NCBI GenBank assembly: GCA_016716965.1 | Contig: JADJUP010000002.1 | Coordinates: 1 to 64,000, forward strand | Direction: 5' to 3' | From: Sulfuritalea sp. | GTDB lineage: Bacteria; Pseudomonadota; Gammaproteobacteria; Burkholderiales; Rhodocyclaceae | DNA length: 64,000 bases | Shown: piece after piece, positions 38,001 through 46,211 of the stretch | Numbering within the stretch: position 1 is the stretch's first letter | Layout: every line of letters starts with the position of its first letter | Position numbers and translations under genes: made by a program | Notes under the pieces: generated by a model | The model's database searches: none | What the model was told of the DNA's origin: nothing | Seen by the model: the letters and a program-made list of their open reading frames with translations, nothing else

Positions 38001-41000
38001 ATCAGATTGACATGGCCACCATCGCCACCGTAACCGCCATCGAGGAACCCGTTACCGCCACCGGCGCCCACCGCACTGATGCCGCCAACGACAAGGCTGC
38101 CGTAGGCGGTGAAGTTCACCGTGGCGCCATCGCCGCCATCACCGGCGTGGTTGCCGGAACCGTCGCCGCCGATGCCGCCATCACCCTTGATGAAGACACT
38201 GCCGGCGGAAAAATCGATGCTGCCGGCCGATGAGTTCGCAATGATCAAGCCGCCATTGCCCCCGAAGCCGCCGCGGTAGCCGCCCATTCCGAGACCACCG
38301 CCAACATCCAGCGTACCGCCGCCGGCCAGCGTGAACATGCTTCCGGAGCTGCCGAGGCTGATATAGCCTCCGCTGCCGCCGTTGCCGCCGTAGCCCACGC
38401 GGCCTGCAGAGTCATTGCCGTTGGGCGTGGCGCCTTCGCCGCCGTCGAAACCAAAACCCGCCCCGGCGGCACCGCCGAGGTTGCCGTTGGCGCCGCGCGC
38501 CTCCAGGACGGCGCCGTTCAGCTCGATGCTGCCGCTACCGCTAAGGATGATGGTACCGCCGCTACCACCCTGCCCGCCCTGTCCTCCGTTGCCACCGACG
38601 CCATAGGCCGCGCCGAGGGTGTAGCCATAGCCGAGGCCGTTGCCGCCGAAGCCGCCCACCCCGCCCATGCCACCGTTGACGCGCAGCGTGGCACTGCCAA
38701 GCTGGATGCCGCCCGAGACATCGCTCGCGGTCAAAACGATGGAGCCACCGACGCCACCTTGGCCGCCCTGCCCGCCGGCGCCGCCATAACCGCCGGCGCC
38801 GCCATACGAGCTGTACGCCACGCCGACACCGCCACCGCCACCCAAGCCGCCCAAGCCACCGCTGGCGTTGATGACGGCGTTACCCAGCGATATCGCGTCG
38901 GCGGCAGAATCTGCCGCGGTGAGGATGATCGAACCGCCCTGGCCACCCATGCCGCCGCCGCCGCCGCTGCCGCCGGTACTGAGATATCCGCCGAAGCTAT
39001 AACCGCCGGTGCCGCCATTGCCGCCGATACCACCGAAGGCGTTGACCTGACTGTTTGCCTGCAGCGTGATCTTGCCGCCGCTATCGAGGAACACGGTACC
39101 GCCCATGCCGCCTTCGCCGCCATTGCCGGCACCTTCACCACCATCCCCGCCACCCGCGCCACCCTGCCCACCATTCGCGTTCAGATGTTTTCCGGCACCG
39201 AGGACGACCGCGCTGTCGCTATAAAGGTTGATGGTGCCGCCCGTACCTCCGAGGCCGCCGTTGCCACCTTCCCCGTTGTGGGTCGTACCGATGCCCCCCT
39301 GGCCCCCATTGGAGTTTATGTGGCCATTGACATTGACCTGGCCGTTCAGCGAGGTGATGGTCACCGTGCCGCCGTCACCACCGGGCCTGCCATAACCAAA
39401 GAACGAAGTGCCGCCATTGCCGCCGGACGCGTTGATGCCTCCCGAATCGATGGTGACGTTACCATCGGCCCAGAGGTCCACATTGCCACCTTGGTCGCCT
39501 TCACCGCCATCAGCACCCCTGGCACTGATGCTGCTCACCGAGAGCGTGCCATTGTTGGCGGTGGCGGTGATCGCTCCACCCTGATAACCGGAACCCGGCA
39601 TCGCATCGGTATTGACATGGCCAAGATCGATGTTGTCACGGGCATAAGCGCCGAAACTGCCGCCACCGGTGCGAACCATGCCGCCGTCGATGGTGATCGA
39701 ACCGTAGCCGGCCAAGGTATTGGCCTGCGCAGCGAAGCCGGTGCCCGTATCCCAACCGGCCACCATCCTGACCGTGCCGCCGTTCGGATTGGGGCCCGGA
39801 TCTTCGACCCCGACGCGGGTGCTGGCGCCAAGGCCTATATCGCCGCGCGCATTGAGCGCAACGTTGGTGGGGCCGACAACATTTGAATGACTGCCGATCC
39901 GCACCAGGCCAACGCCTGTGCTGCTGGCGGTGATATTGCCGCCCGATTCGATCCGCACGTTGGCACCGCCGTCATCCGACATCGACCCGATGGCAACGTC
40001 GCTGGCGGCCGCCACCATCGTAATGCCATAGCCCATCGCGGTGGTGATGTGCACGTCGGCCGGGCCATCGACCGAGCCGATCAAGGCCGGTCCCGAGCTG
40101 CCGCTTCCGGCCTGGATATGAAGGTCGCCGCCCACATCGATGCTGACAGGGCCCGCCCCTGAATTGTGTACATGGGCTGCCGTGGCATGGGGCGCGGCGG
40201 CATTGCTGGAGCCGCCGTACATGCTCATGTTGCCGGTAGTGACAATGGTGATGCCGCCGACACCATTGTCGTTGCCGATGCCGGCGCCGCCCCAATCCGC
40301 CGTTCCCGCATGGATTGTCAGCGTGCCAGCAGTTATGTATTGCGTACCGCCACCCTCGGTATATATGCCGGCATCGTTGGACCGTTCGAAAACATCCCCG
40401 CCGTATGTCAGCGCATCGCCGCCGCCGCTGCCGCCGGTAAGCGTGATGTTGGGGCTGCCGTAGACAGCCTGCGAGCCGCCCTTGTTTTCGAGGCCCGCCC
40501 AGTTCTGCGTGCCGTTGCTGCCACCGGTAACCGTGAGGGATCCGCCCGGCGTGAAATTGAGTATTTGGTCGCCGATGCCGTTGTCGATCGACGCACCGTT
40601 GCTGCTGCCACGGCAGGCATTGCCCAGCACCGCGAAACAGTCCTGATCGTAGTAGCCGAGGTTCCCGGTTCCGCTACCGGCGGTGATCACGACGTGCCCA
40701 CTGCCACCGATGTTGATGGTCTGGACGCCGGCACCGTAATACACGTTGCCGCCGTAGATATTGACGCCATGCTGAAGGCGGGCCTGGTTGTTGTAACTTC
40801 CTGCGCTGCCGCCGCCAGTAAGCTCAAGATGCCCGCCGGTGCCGGTAATGTTGATGGTCTGGTTGCCGTAGGCAGTAAACCCCGCTGAGTTGTCGTGGCC
40901 GCCAGCGCCACCGAGGAGCACAACGTGATTCGCGGAAATGGTCTGACCGGCATCCGACCAGGCATTTGCTCCGCCGCCATAGTTGTTGGTGCCGCCGTAG

Positions 41001-42889
41001 GCCGTGTTGTCGGCGCTCCCTGCCTGCAGCAAAATCTGCCCGCCAGCTCCAGTCGCAGTAAGGGTCTGGTTGCCGCCGCTCTTGAACCAGACGTCGCGCC
41101 CGACAGGTCCGCTGAAGGTGCCGTCGCCGCCGCGCAGCGTGATGTTGCGGCCGACGATCTCCATGGTCCCCGCCGAGTTGATCTGAGTCGGCGTCGTCGC
41201 CGAAGCCGCGCCGAATGTCAGGTCGCCGCCGCCGGCGAGCAGGACATTGTTGGCCTGGATGAAGGATTCCGAGATGTGCATGTCGCCGCGATTGGCGATC
41301 ACGTTGGCTGAAGTGCGGCCCACCGTGCCGTCCCAGCCGGCAATCATGGTCAGATTCCCGCCGCCGGTCAAATTGATCTGGCTGTTTTGAATCGAAATGG
41401 TGCCGTAGCCTGGGGCGGCATTGCCGAAGGTCAGCAGGGACAGGCTGTTGGCGCCACCATGATTAATGCTGGCGCCAGACATGGTAATGCCGCCAGTACC
41501 ACCCGTGCCGTAGGTTCCGATCTGGAGTGTCAGGCTGCTGCTCGAAAGCGCGGTATTGATGTCGGTGTCGGTAATGATCGAATTGGTCAGGGGCTCGAAC
41601 ACGCTGCCGAGAGCCGTCGCAAAGACACCGGACACGATACTGATGTCGGCAGGATCTAGCAGCCAGTCGCCGGTCTTGCCCATTGGTGCGCGGGTATCGA
41701 CCCGCGCACCAACGATGCTGAGATTTCCCTTGCCCGACGTCTCGACGAATCCGCCGTCGCCGCCATTGGCACCGCCGCGCGCCGAGATCGTCCCTAGCGC
41801 CCGCGTCGTGTCGTCGGCCCAGACGATCACCGTGCCGCCAGCGCCGACTTCCGTGGCGTCGGCCTTGAGCACCGCGTCCTTGCCCAGATAGCTGACGGCC
41901 GCGTTCGCCACGTCCGGGTTCTTGCCCTGGTAGTCGCCGCCGACCAGGATCGTGCCGCCGCCTTCCTTGCCGCTGGCGTCGATCTGCGCCTGGTCGGTCA
42001 CGGCGACCCGGTTGCCCAGCACTTCGACCTTGCCGCCCTTGGTGCCGGTGGTGACGATTCGTCCATTGCCATCGACCCAGGCGTCCTGGCTGGCCTTGAG
42101 GAAGATGCGCCCGCCTTCTTCGACGACGCTGCTGGCGTTGAGCGTCCCGCTGTTCCTGACGATGACGCCGGCGATGCCGATGCGCCCCGCCTCCGCCGTG
42201 ATCTGCCCGAGGTTGGTGGCGTTGCCCGCCGCCCCGGTGATGTCGACCTTGACGCCGGGGGTGGCGCTGTCGACCAGGCTGACGGTGGCCCCCGCCGCGA
42301 GGATGGTTTCGCCTTGCGGGGTGCTGATGAGGCTTTCGTTGGCGACGTTGCTGCCGATGAGATAGACGCTGCCGCCGGCAGGGGTGCGGATTTCGCCCTG
42401 GTTGATGACGTTGCCGGCACCGGGAGTGTTGTCGAACAGCTTGCGGCCGGCGAGGAAGTTTTCATTGCTGATGTTGAGCGTGCTGGCGACGAAGCCGGCG
42501 GTGTCGATCCGTCCGCCGGGGCCGACCATGATGCCGGCCGGGTTCACCAGCCAGACCTTGCCGTTGGAGCTGAGCGTGCCGTAGATCGCCGTCGGGTCGT
42601 TGAGTACCCGGTTGAGTACGGTGCTGGAGGCGGCCGTCTGGGCGAAGTGCGTGGTCTCCCCGGCCTTGATCGAGAATTTGTCCCAGTTGATGATGGCGCC
42701 GTTGCTGTTGGTCACCGTCAGGACCTTGCCCGCCTGGTTGAAGCTCGCCGTGCCGTTCACCACCACCGGGTTGACCGGGTTCGATTGCACCGGCGCCGTC
42801 AGGAAACAGGCGGCTACGGCGGCCGCGCCAAGACGAACCGAGGTGCGCAAGCGGAACTGATTTTTTTGTGGGGGGTTTTTGTAGCTCAT
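35066..42889 (-). CDS. Giant filamentous-haemagglutinin-like TpsA exoprotein
   Basis: 2607 residues. Signal region to about residue 36, then a TPS secretion domain (about 37-300: NPVVVNGTASFNQAG, INWDKFSIKAGETTHF, NPAGIMVGPGGRIDTAGFVAST). A very long beta-helical body follows, about residues 1100-2150 dominated by glycine-rich GGxGGxGG turns and repeats of the type INASGGxGGxGG. Near the C-terminus are a two-Cys loop (CVLNPLLC), an acidic/Thr-rich stretch, a Lys/Asp/Glu-rich stretch (DKDKKDKKSDEAKDEKKDE) and QCGV at the end. It is expected to be exported by the TpsB upstream and to serve in adhesion or matrix. No toxin (CdiA-type) domain is seen. 110 bp after tpsB. Confidence 0.92.
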   Translation of the reverse strand: MSYKNPPQKNQFRLRTSVRLGAAAVAACFLTAPVQSNPVNPVVVNGTASFNQAGKVLTVTNSNGAIINWDKFSIKAGETTHFAQTAASSTVLNRVLNDPTAIYGTLSSNGKVWLVNPAGIMVGPGGRIDTAGFVASTLNISNENFLAGRKLFDNTPGAGNVINQGEIRTPAGGSVYLIGSNVANESLISTPQGETILAAGATVSLVDSATPGVKVDITGAAGNATNLGQITAEAGRIGIAGVIVRNSGTLNASSVVEEGGRIFLKASQDAWVDGNGRIVTTGTKGGKVEVLGNRVAVTDQAQIDASGKEGGGTILVGGDYQGKNPDVANAAVSYLGKDAVLKADATEVGAGGTVIVWADDTTRALGTISARGGANGGDGGFVETSGKGNLSIVGARVDTRAPMGKTGDWLLDPADISIVSGVFATALGSVFEPLTNSIITDTDINTALSSSSLTLQIGTYGTGGTGGITMSGASINHGGANSLSLLTFGNAAPGYGTISIQNSQINLTGGGNLTMIAGWDGTVGRTSANVIANRGDMHISESFIQANNVLLAGGGDLTFGAASATTPTQINSAGTMEIVGRNITLRGGDGTFSGPVGRDVWFKSGGNQTLTATGAGGQILLQAGSADNTAYGGTNNYGGGANAWSDAGQTISANHVVLLGGAGGHDNSAGFTAYGNQTINITGTGGHLELTGGGSAGSYNNQARLQHGVNIYGGNVYYGAGVQTINIGGSGHVVITAGSGTGNLGYYDQDCFAVLGNACRGSSNGASIDNGIGDQILNFTPGGSLTVTGGSNGTQNWAGLENKGGSQAVYGSPNITLTGGSGGGDALTYGGDVFERSNDAGIYTEGGGTQYITAGTLTIHAGTADWGGAGIGNDNGVGGITIVTTGNMSMYGGSSNAAAPHATAAHVHNSGAGPVSIDVGGDLHIQAGSGSSGPALIGSVDGPADVHITTAMGYGITMVAAASDVAIGSMSDDGGANVRIESGGNITASSTGVGLVRIGSHSNVVGPTNVALNARGDIGLGASTRVGVEDPGPNPNGGTVRMVAGWDTGTGFAAQANTLAGYGSITIDGGMVRTGGGSFGAYARDNIDLGHVNTDAMPGSGYQGGAITATANNGTLSVSSISARGADGGEGDQGGNVDLWADGNVTIDSGGINASGGNGGTSFFGYGRPGGDGGTVTITSLNGQVNVNGHINSNGGQGGIGTTHNGEGGNGGLGGTGGTINLYSDSAVVLGAGKHLNANGGQGGAGGGDGGEGAGNGGEGGMGGTVFLDSGGKITLQANSQVNAFGGIGGNGGTGGYSFGGYLSTGGSGGGGGMGGQGGSIILTAADSAADAISLGNAVINASGGLGGLGGGGGVGVAYSSYGGAGGYGGAGGQGGQGGVGGSIVLTASDVSGGIQLGSATLRVNGGMGGVGGFGGNGLGYGYTLGAAYGVGGNGGQGGQGGSGGTIILSGSGSIELNGAVLEARGANGNLGGAAGAGFGFDGGEGATPNGNDSAGRVGYGGNGGSGGYISLGSSGSMFTLAGGGTLDVGGGLGMGGYRGGFGGNGGLIIANSSAGSIDFSAGSVFIKGDGGIGGDGSGNHAGDGGDGATVNFTAYGSLVVGGISAVGAGGGNGFLDGGYGGDGGHVNLISFGGVPGAGITVTGAGINVSGGLGGNNTGGGNDYAGSGGDGGGVMMTAHVGAGGADSGRITVNGPISARGGNGGTGYYYGYAGSGGSVILTANGSIASGGLTVGSIDVSGGRGGDHGGGGYGDGAGGWGGSAQLSSYGGITVTAGSMIKASGGDGGDGLGSANGGYAGDGGSVLLQTHSGDVNIAAGGVVIAANGGIGGDAPFNYGGNGGDGGSITLNAAAGTLQLGNAEVSAIGGAGGYSGGYGVSGGSGGFGGIVALTGFGGIDMTSGWISVDGGAGGHAGFGYGGDAGNGHVITLTSSNGPITLTGGQLSANGGAGGHGFGYGHGADGGNGGSIDINAMGAGDITLTGTTLNIQGGVGGDSTSWGNYGALGGSGGSMNITAALGDIFVNGGSILNVNGGMGGKGANDDGSHYAYSAGGGDGGNGGSINLTATVGSIGIAGGQLRANGGAGGAGGNGGSYSGYGADGGEGGDGGTVLLGANQNIMQTNSSIQVRGGAGGLGGLGFGGAPNGLVGQGGEGGFAQLTAGAAPAMNVGIDVIDAAGGGGGSFGGDIVITAGGAILDNNGGVLNLTGDTVSLTSTNGGLASGLAISVDTAAASSLMATASGTYGGISIINYGLQPMFVSLVDNATNPGAGLGGPFSLSFHNTGDLTIGGGTTFTSANAGDQALSSSGTLNYYGGLAATAGSMLLGAGGNLNMYGGIINAGDLKLGAQGTLNVDSAIGGDNIELFGRTININGNVSADNNVALIAPLTGGTINLMGGVTADGLSATPSSITASNGVSLQYTGIAFLAGDLFADAGGYLHATDATLGNVSGLVTGNITLDNGSNFEAGKDIDLVLAGAGSTLSLLNGSYFLASPTTITIDFSNRTEGGIVGVEHMSPKPLIKYGAAKTIIDPCVLNPLLCKPPEGGTPTEGGPTTTDPNANGDQTTGGDENTFGDESDEDDKDKKDKKSDEAKDEKKDEKPAQKKVAQCGV
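41829..41853 (+). repeat. Dispersed 25-bp repeat, strong copy (antisense in tpsA)
   Basis: ACCGTGCC, core CAGCGCCGACT (41839-41849), TCCG. It lies in the N-terminal TPS part of tpsA, where the opposite strand encodes EVGAGGTV. Confidence 0.7.
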
Positions 42890-42999
42890 GGGTACAAACT
42901 CCAGGGACGGAACAGCCGTCCGCTCATTATTTACTTATATGCCCAAAGTCCCCCGGATGCGAGGGAATAATTCACGCGCCCTGCCAACCGGACTATCGC
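42890..42999. other. tpsB-tpsA intergenic hairpin
   Basis: GGACGG (42905-42910) and CCGTCC (42916-42921) with a 5-base loop lie just before the tpsA start. No U-run follows in the direction of transcription, so it is not a classic terminator; it may influence tpsA translation or mRNA processing. Confidence 0.4.
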
Positions 43000-44721
43000 T
43001 CAGAAACCGAAAGCCAGTGCGAAATGTCCACGAATGTCGCCGTCGAGCGCCACATTGGGGGCGCCATTCGGCCAGACGCCATCCATGACGCGGGCGATAT
43101 CTACCCGGGCACTGATGTCCTTCTTGAGGTTGTAACGCAAACCTAGACCGAGCGACGCGATGTTCACCCTTTGATTGGTCGACGGGTTGAGGTTGAAGCC
43201 CCGCGCCGCATCGAAGAACACCAGCCACTTCAGGTTTCCGGGCACGCCGAGTCCGGCCGCGATGTCGGGCGAATAGGCCTCGAGGTTGGCAACAAAACCG
43301 CGGTCCACGGCCACCGCACGCTCGAGGAATCCACGCACGGCATTCAGCCCGGCCAGGCCGAGACGCTCGCCGGCGGGTAGCGCGTTGTTGGCATGCTGGC
43401 CGTTTGCGGCTATGCGCAGCAGCCAGTCGCCGGCAATGGCGGTGGCGTAGCTGCCGCCAAAGCGCAACGCCGAAAACTCGTCCTTGGTCCGATAACCCGA
43501 CGGCCCCGAGTACCGGTCGGTACCTCCCGCCTCAGGTGCCGCTGGAACAAAGGTGTATTCAGTTCCCATCGGGAACAGGTGGTGCACAAAGCCGATGTTG
43601 AAGTCGATGGCCTCGCCCGGCTTTTGCCATTGCCCGCTGTAGGTGGCCGAAACAGGCCTGAACGTGTGTGGCGTACATCCCGCTGTCGCGGTCGGTGGAT
43701 CAATTGTGAACGCCGCTCCCGTAGCCGGATTGGTACAGCGCGAATTCATGTACTTGTAGTCGAAGCCAAGGACCAGCCGCGATGTGTACTCACCGGAGCG
43801 GGGAAAAATGTGGTTGTAGCGCAAGCCGAAAACTTCGCCCTTGCCGTTGATCGCGAGTCCAGCGCCCAAGGTCGGCGAGTTGGACGGCGTATTGGTGCTC
43901 GAATTGCCGTAGATAAGGTCAATGCTGTCACCCAGCGCATACAGCGGCAGGCGGTAGCCAACGCTGAAAATATCGACCTTGACCCCACTGTCGTCCTGCC
44001 ACGGAAATACTCGGCTCGACAGGATCTTCATGCCGCCCGGCGGATCCACGGCCGTGGTGTAAGCCAGAGTCAATACCTGGTCGCTGTTGCCGATGTTCGC
44101 ATTCTGGTAGGACACGCCGACCCGATGCTTGCCGCTTGCCTTGGTCCCGGAATTGTCCAGCGTCACGTAGAACCGCTCGGGATCTTCTTCCTTGACGTCT
44201 ACCTTGACATCGACCTTGCCTTCGTCTTCGCTCACACCCAGCGTGACTTCCAGCTGTTTGGCGGGACTTTCGTTCGCAAGCTGGACGTTTTCCGAAAGCT
44301 GGCGCATGTTGGGTGCGGCGCCTTCTTTCAGCTGGGGCAGGCTGGCCCGCACGTTGGCATTGTCGAAATGCTTGTTGCCGGTGATGGTGACCTTGCCCAC
44401 CACGCCCTCGCTGACTTGCAGGCGGACCACTCCGGTGGTGAGTTCCTGTTCCGGTACATACACTTGCACCGTGCCGAAACCGAGCCGGCGAAACTCGTTT
44501 TCCAGGGCTTCGAGCGCCTTTTGCACGTCGCCATACACCTTGCGTTTGCCGACAAAGGGTTCCACGAGCACCTGAACCCTGTCAGCGGCCAGAATGGTGT
44601 TTCCTTCGACCTGAAAACGCACGATATCGAATGCAGCATCCTGCGCAACTGCAGCCTTCAACGATCCAGCGACAAGAACGGCCGCAGCCAGAAGTCCGAC
44701 GAATACTTTCGTCATGAGCAA
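43000..44721 (-). CDS. TpsB outer-membrane transporter (ShlB/FhaC family)
   Basis: 573 residues. Signal peptide (LLAAAVLVAGSLKAAVAQ), two POTRA domains (about 30-190: FQVEGNTILAADRVQVLV; GKVTITGNKHFDNANVRASLP), then a 16-strand barrel. GLAGLNAVRGFLERAVAVDRG holds the VRGF motif of loop L6, FDAARGF the strand-14 region, and the C-terminal strand ends in Phe (HFALAFGF). Exports the adjacent TpsA. Starts MLMTKV or MTKV are both possible. First gene of the tpsB-tpsA-fecR operon. Confidence 0.93.
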   Translation of the reverse strand: MLMTKVFVGLLAAAVLVAGSLKAAVAQDAAFDIVRFQVEGNTILAADRVQVLVEPFVGKRKVYGDVQKALEALENEFRRLGFGTVQVYVPEQELTTGVVRLQVSEGVVGKVTITGNKHFDNANVRASLPQLKEGAAPNMRQLSENVQLANESPAKQLEVTLGVSEDEGKVDVKVDVKEEDPERFYVTLDNSGTKASGKHRVGVSYQNANIGNSDQVLTLAYTTAVDPPGGMKILSSRVFPWQDDSGVKVDIFSVGYRLPLYALGDSIDLIYGNSSTNTPSNSPTLGAGLAINGKGEVFGLRYNHIFPRSGEYTSRLVLGFDYKYMNSRCTNPATGAAFTIDPPTATAGCTPHTFRPVSATYSGQWQKPGEAIDFNIGFVHHLFPMGTEYTFVPAAPEAGGTDRYSGPSGYRTKDEFSALRFGGSYATAIAGDWLLRIAANGQHANNALPAGERLGLAGLNAVRGFLERAVAVDRGFVANLEAYSPDIAAGLGVPGNLKWLVFFDAARGFNLNPSTNQRVNIASLGLGLRYNLKKDISARVDIARVMDGVWPNGAPNVALDGDIRGHFALAFGF

Positions 44722-44829
44722 ATCCCCAATACAAACATCAACATGCTGATAAGTTGTTAAACCATTTTCTCATCGAAAACAATAACAAGCTTCAAGTGTA
44801 TCAGCAACTACGCAACTAGCAAGGCGCAT

Positions 44830-44853
44830 CAAACAACGCCAATATGTTGTTTG
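44830..44853. promoter_or_regulatory. Inverted repeat upstream of tpsB
   Basis: CAAACAAC (44830-44837) and GTTGTTTG (44846-44853), perfect 8-bp arms with an 8-bp spacer, in the AT-rich 172-bp gap before tpsB. Related GTTGTT/AACAA words recur nearer the gene (44753, 44783), so this may be a regulator site for the TPS operon. No regulator gene is adjacent. Confidence 0.45.
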
Positions 44854-44893
44854 TACGCCACTTATTGGCCGACTCGGTGGGGCGAACCGCCAG

Positions 44894-45799
44894 TCAGGGA
44901 TTGCCAGTCAGGCGTCGGGGCGTCTCGCTCGGCGCCGCCCGCAGTTCATGGTCGAGGCGCAGCCTGGTTGTGTCACGGTCGATTGCAGTTGGCGGATATT
45001 GATCTGAACCCGGCGGTGCGGCTGGCGCGTGCGTCGATCCGCCCAGCCAGAACCCGGCTGACAGGCCAATGCCCATCGATAGTGCCACCGCCGCGATCAA
45101 GCGGCCGAACGCCGCGGGCAGCCTTTCCTGAAGGTGATCCGCCTCCCGTACCACCACTGTCGACGGCACGACGACGACAGGTTCGGCTGTCGCGGTCGCT
45201 GTAGTGCCATTACCCTGCCCGGACGCCGAATCCACCGCATCGCGCAGCGCCTGCCCGGCGCGGGCAGCTGCCTCCGACTTGAGCAGCGCCGCCGCTCGAC
45301 TGGCTTCGGCTTCAAGCTCGACACGGCGCCGGGCCTGCTGGTTGGCGTCTTGTTCGGCCGCTACACGGGCCTTCGCCGCGGCTTCGACGGCTAGTTCGGC
45401 CTTCAACTGCGCGGCAGCGCGATCGGCGGCGCGACGCTCGGCAGTCGCCCGCTCCTGCGCCAGGCGGGTCAAGTTGGCTTCGTTGGCGGCGCGCGCGGCG
45501 GCGGCGGCGGCCAGTTGCGCCGCGCCGCGTTCGTTGCGCTGCGCTGCCGCGAGCGCCGCGGCTTCCTCCTCGATCCGTCGGTCCAGCGACTCCAAGGCAG
45601 TTCGCTCCGCCGCCAGCCGTGATTCCGTTTCGGCATCGATGTCGACCGTAGCGACCAGCTCGGGAACGCTGCGTCCAGGCCCGACGGGGACAACCGGCGG
45701 CAACGTGCCTGCGCCTTCGCGTTGCCGCCGCAGGCGCTCGGCCTCCATCAATCCGGTCAACAACTTGCTCAATCCATGCCTCCGCGTGCGGACATGCAA
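44894..45799 (-). CDS. Hypothetical coiled-coil membrane protein
   Basis: 301 residues, function not recognised. The central 150 residues are an Ala/Glu/Arg-rich predicted coiled coil (about 60-190), followed by one membrane helix (FGRLIAAVALSMGIGLSAGFWLGG, about 230-253) and a short polar tail. A start at MEAERLRRQREG (residue 18) is also plausible. It lies upstream of tpsB on the same strand, 172 bp away, so it may or may not be part of that operon. Composition resembles TolA/IF2-like linkers and BLAST-type matches would be low-complexity. Confidence 0.6.
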   Translation of the reverse strand: MHVRTRRHGLSKLLTGLMEAERLRRQREGAGTLPPVVPVGPGRSVPELVATVDIDAETESRLAAERTALESLDRRIEEEAAALAAAQRNERGAAQLAAAAAARAANEANLTRLAQERATAERRAADRAAAQLKAELAVEAAAKARVAAEQDANQQARRRVELEAEASRAAALLKSEAAARAGQALRDAVDSASGQGNGTTATATAEPVVVVPSTVVVREADHLQERLPAAFGRLIAAVALSMGIGLSAGFWLGGSTHAPAAPPGSDQYPPTAIDRDTTRLRLDHELRAAPSETPRRLTGNP

Positions 45800-45856
45800 C
45801 CTGAGTCACGATTCTAGGGCAGGCGCTCCGAGGGCGCAGCAGGCGGCAGGTAGAAT

Positions 45857-46210
45857 ATGCTGATGAATGTTGCTCAAGCCCTGCTCGTGATGACCAACCT
45901 GCCCGACGAAGCCAGTGCCCAACTGCTCGCGGCACGACTGGTCGACGGGCGCCTTGCGGCCTGCGTGAGCATCCTCGCACCCTGCCGCTCGATCTATCGC
46001 TGGCACGGGCGGCTGGAAGGCGCACAGGAGATTCCGTTGCTCATCAAGACCACGCTAGAACGTTATTCGGCGCTGGAAGCGGCGATCCGGGCCGACCATC
46101 CCTATGAACTTCCGGAAATCATCGCGGTCCCACTGGCCCATGGCCTGCCGGAATATCTGGAGTGGGTCGCCACCGAAACCCGGGCCGAAACCCAGACGAA
46201 AGCTCCGTGA
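45857..46210 (+). CDS. cutA: Divalent-ion tolerance protein CutA
   Basis: 117 residues, PII-like trimeric fold. It keeps ALLVMTNLPDEASAQLLAARLVDGRLAACVSILAPCRSIYRW (the ACV and Y.W positions typical of CutA) and HPYELPEIIAVPL. Cu/metal binding is known for the family, physiological role unclear. One base separates its stop from the dsbD ATG; the pairing cutA-dsbD is conserved in many proteobacteria. The start may be ATG 45857 or 45863. Confidence 0.93.
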   Translation: MLMNVAQALLVMTNLPDEASAQLLAARLVDGRLAACVSILAPCRSIYRWHGRLEGAQEIPLLIKTTLERYSALEAAIRADHPYELPEIIAVPLAHGLPEYLEWVATETRAETQTKAP

Positions 46211-46211
46211 C

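Noticed and set aside
35582..42365. Long + strand open frames opposite tpsA (for example 35582-36565, 38759-39886)
   Set aside because: They are antisense to the glycine-rich TpsA; GC-rich repeats produce long stop-free antisense frames with biased, low-complexity products and no domains.
35066..42889. CdiA-type contact-dependent toxin and immunity pair
   Set aside because: No pretoxin VENN-like motif or C-terminal toxin domain, and the next gene is a FecR-domain protein rather than a small immunity protein.
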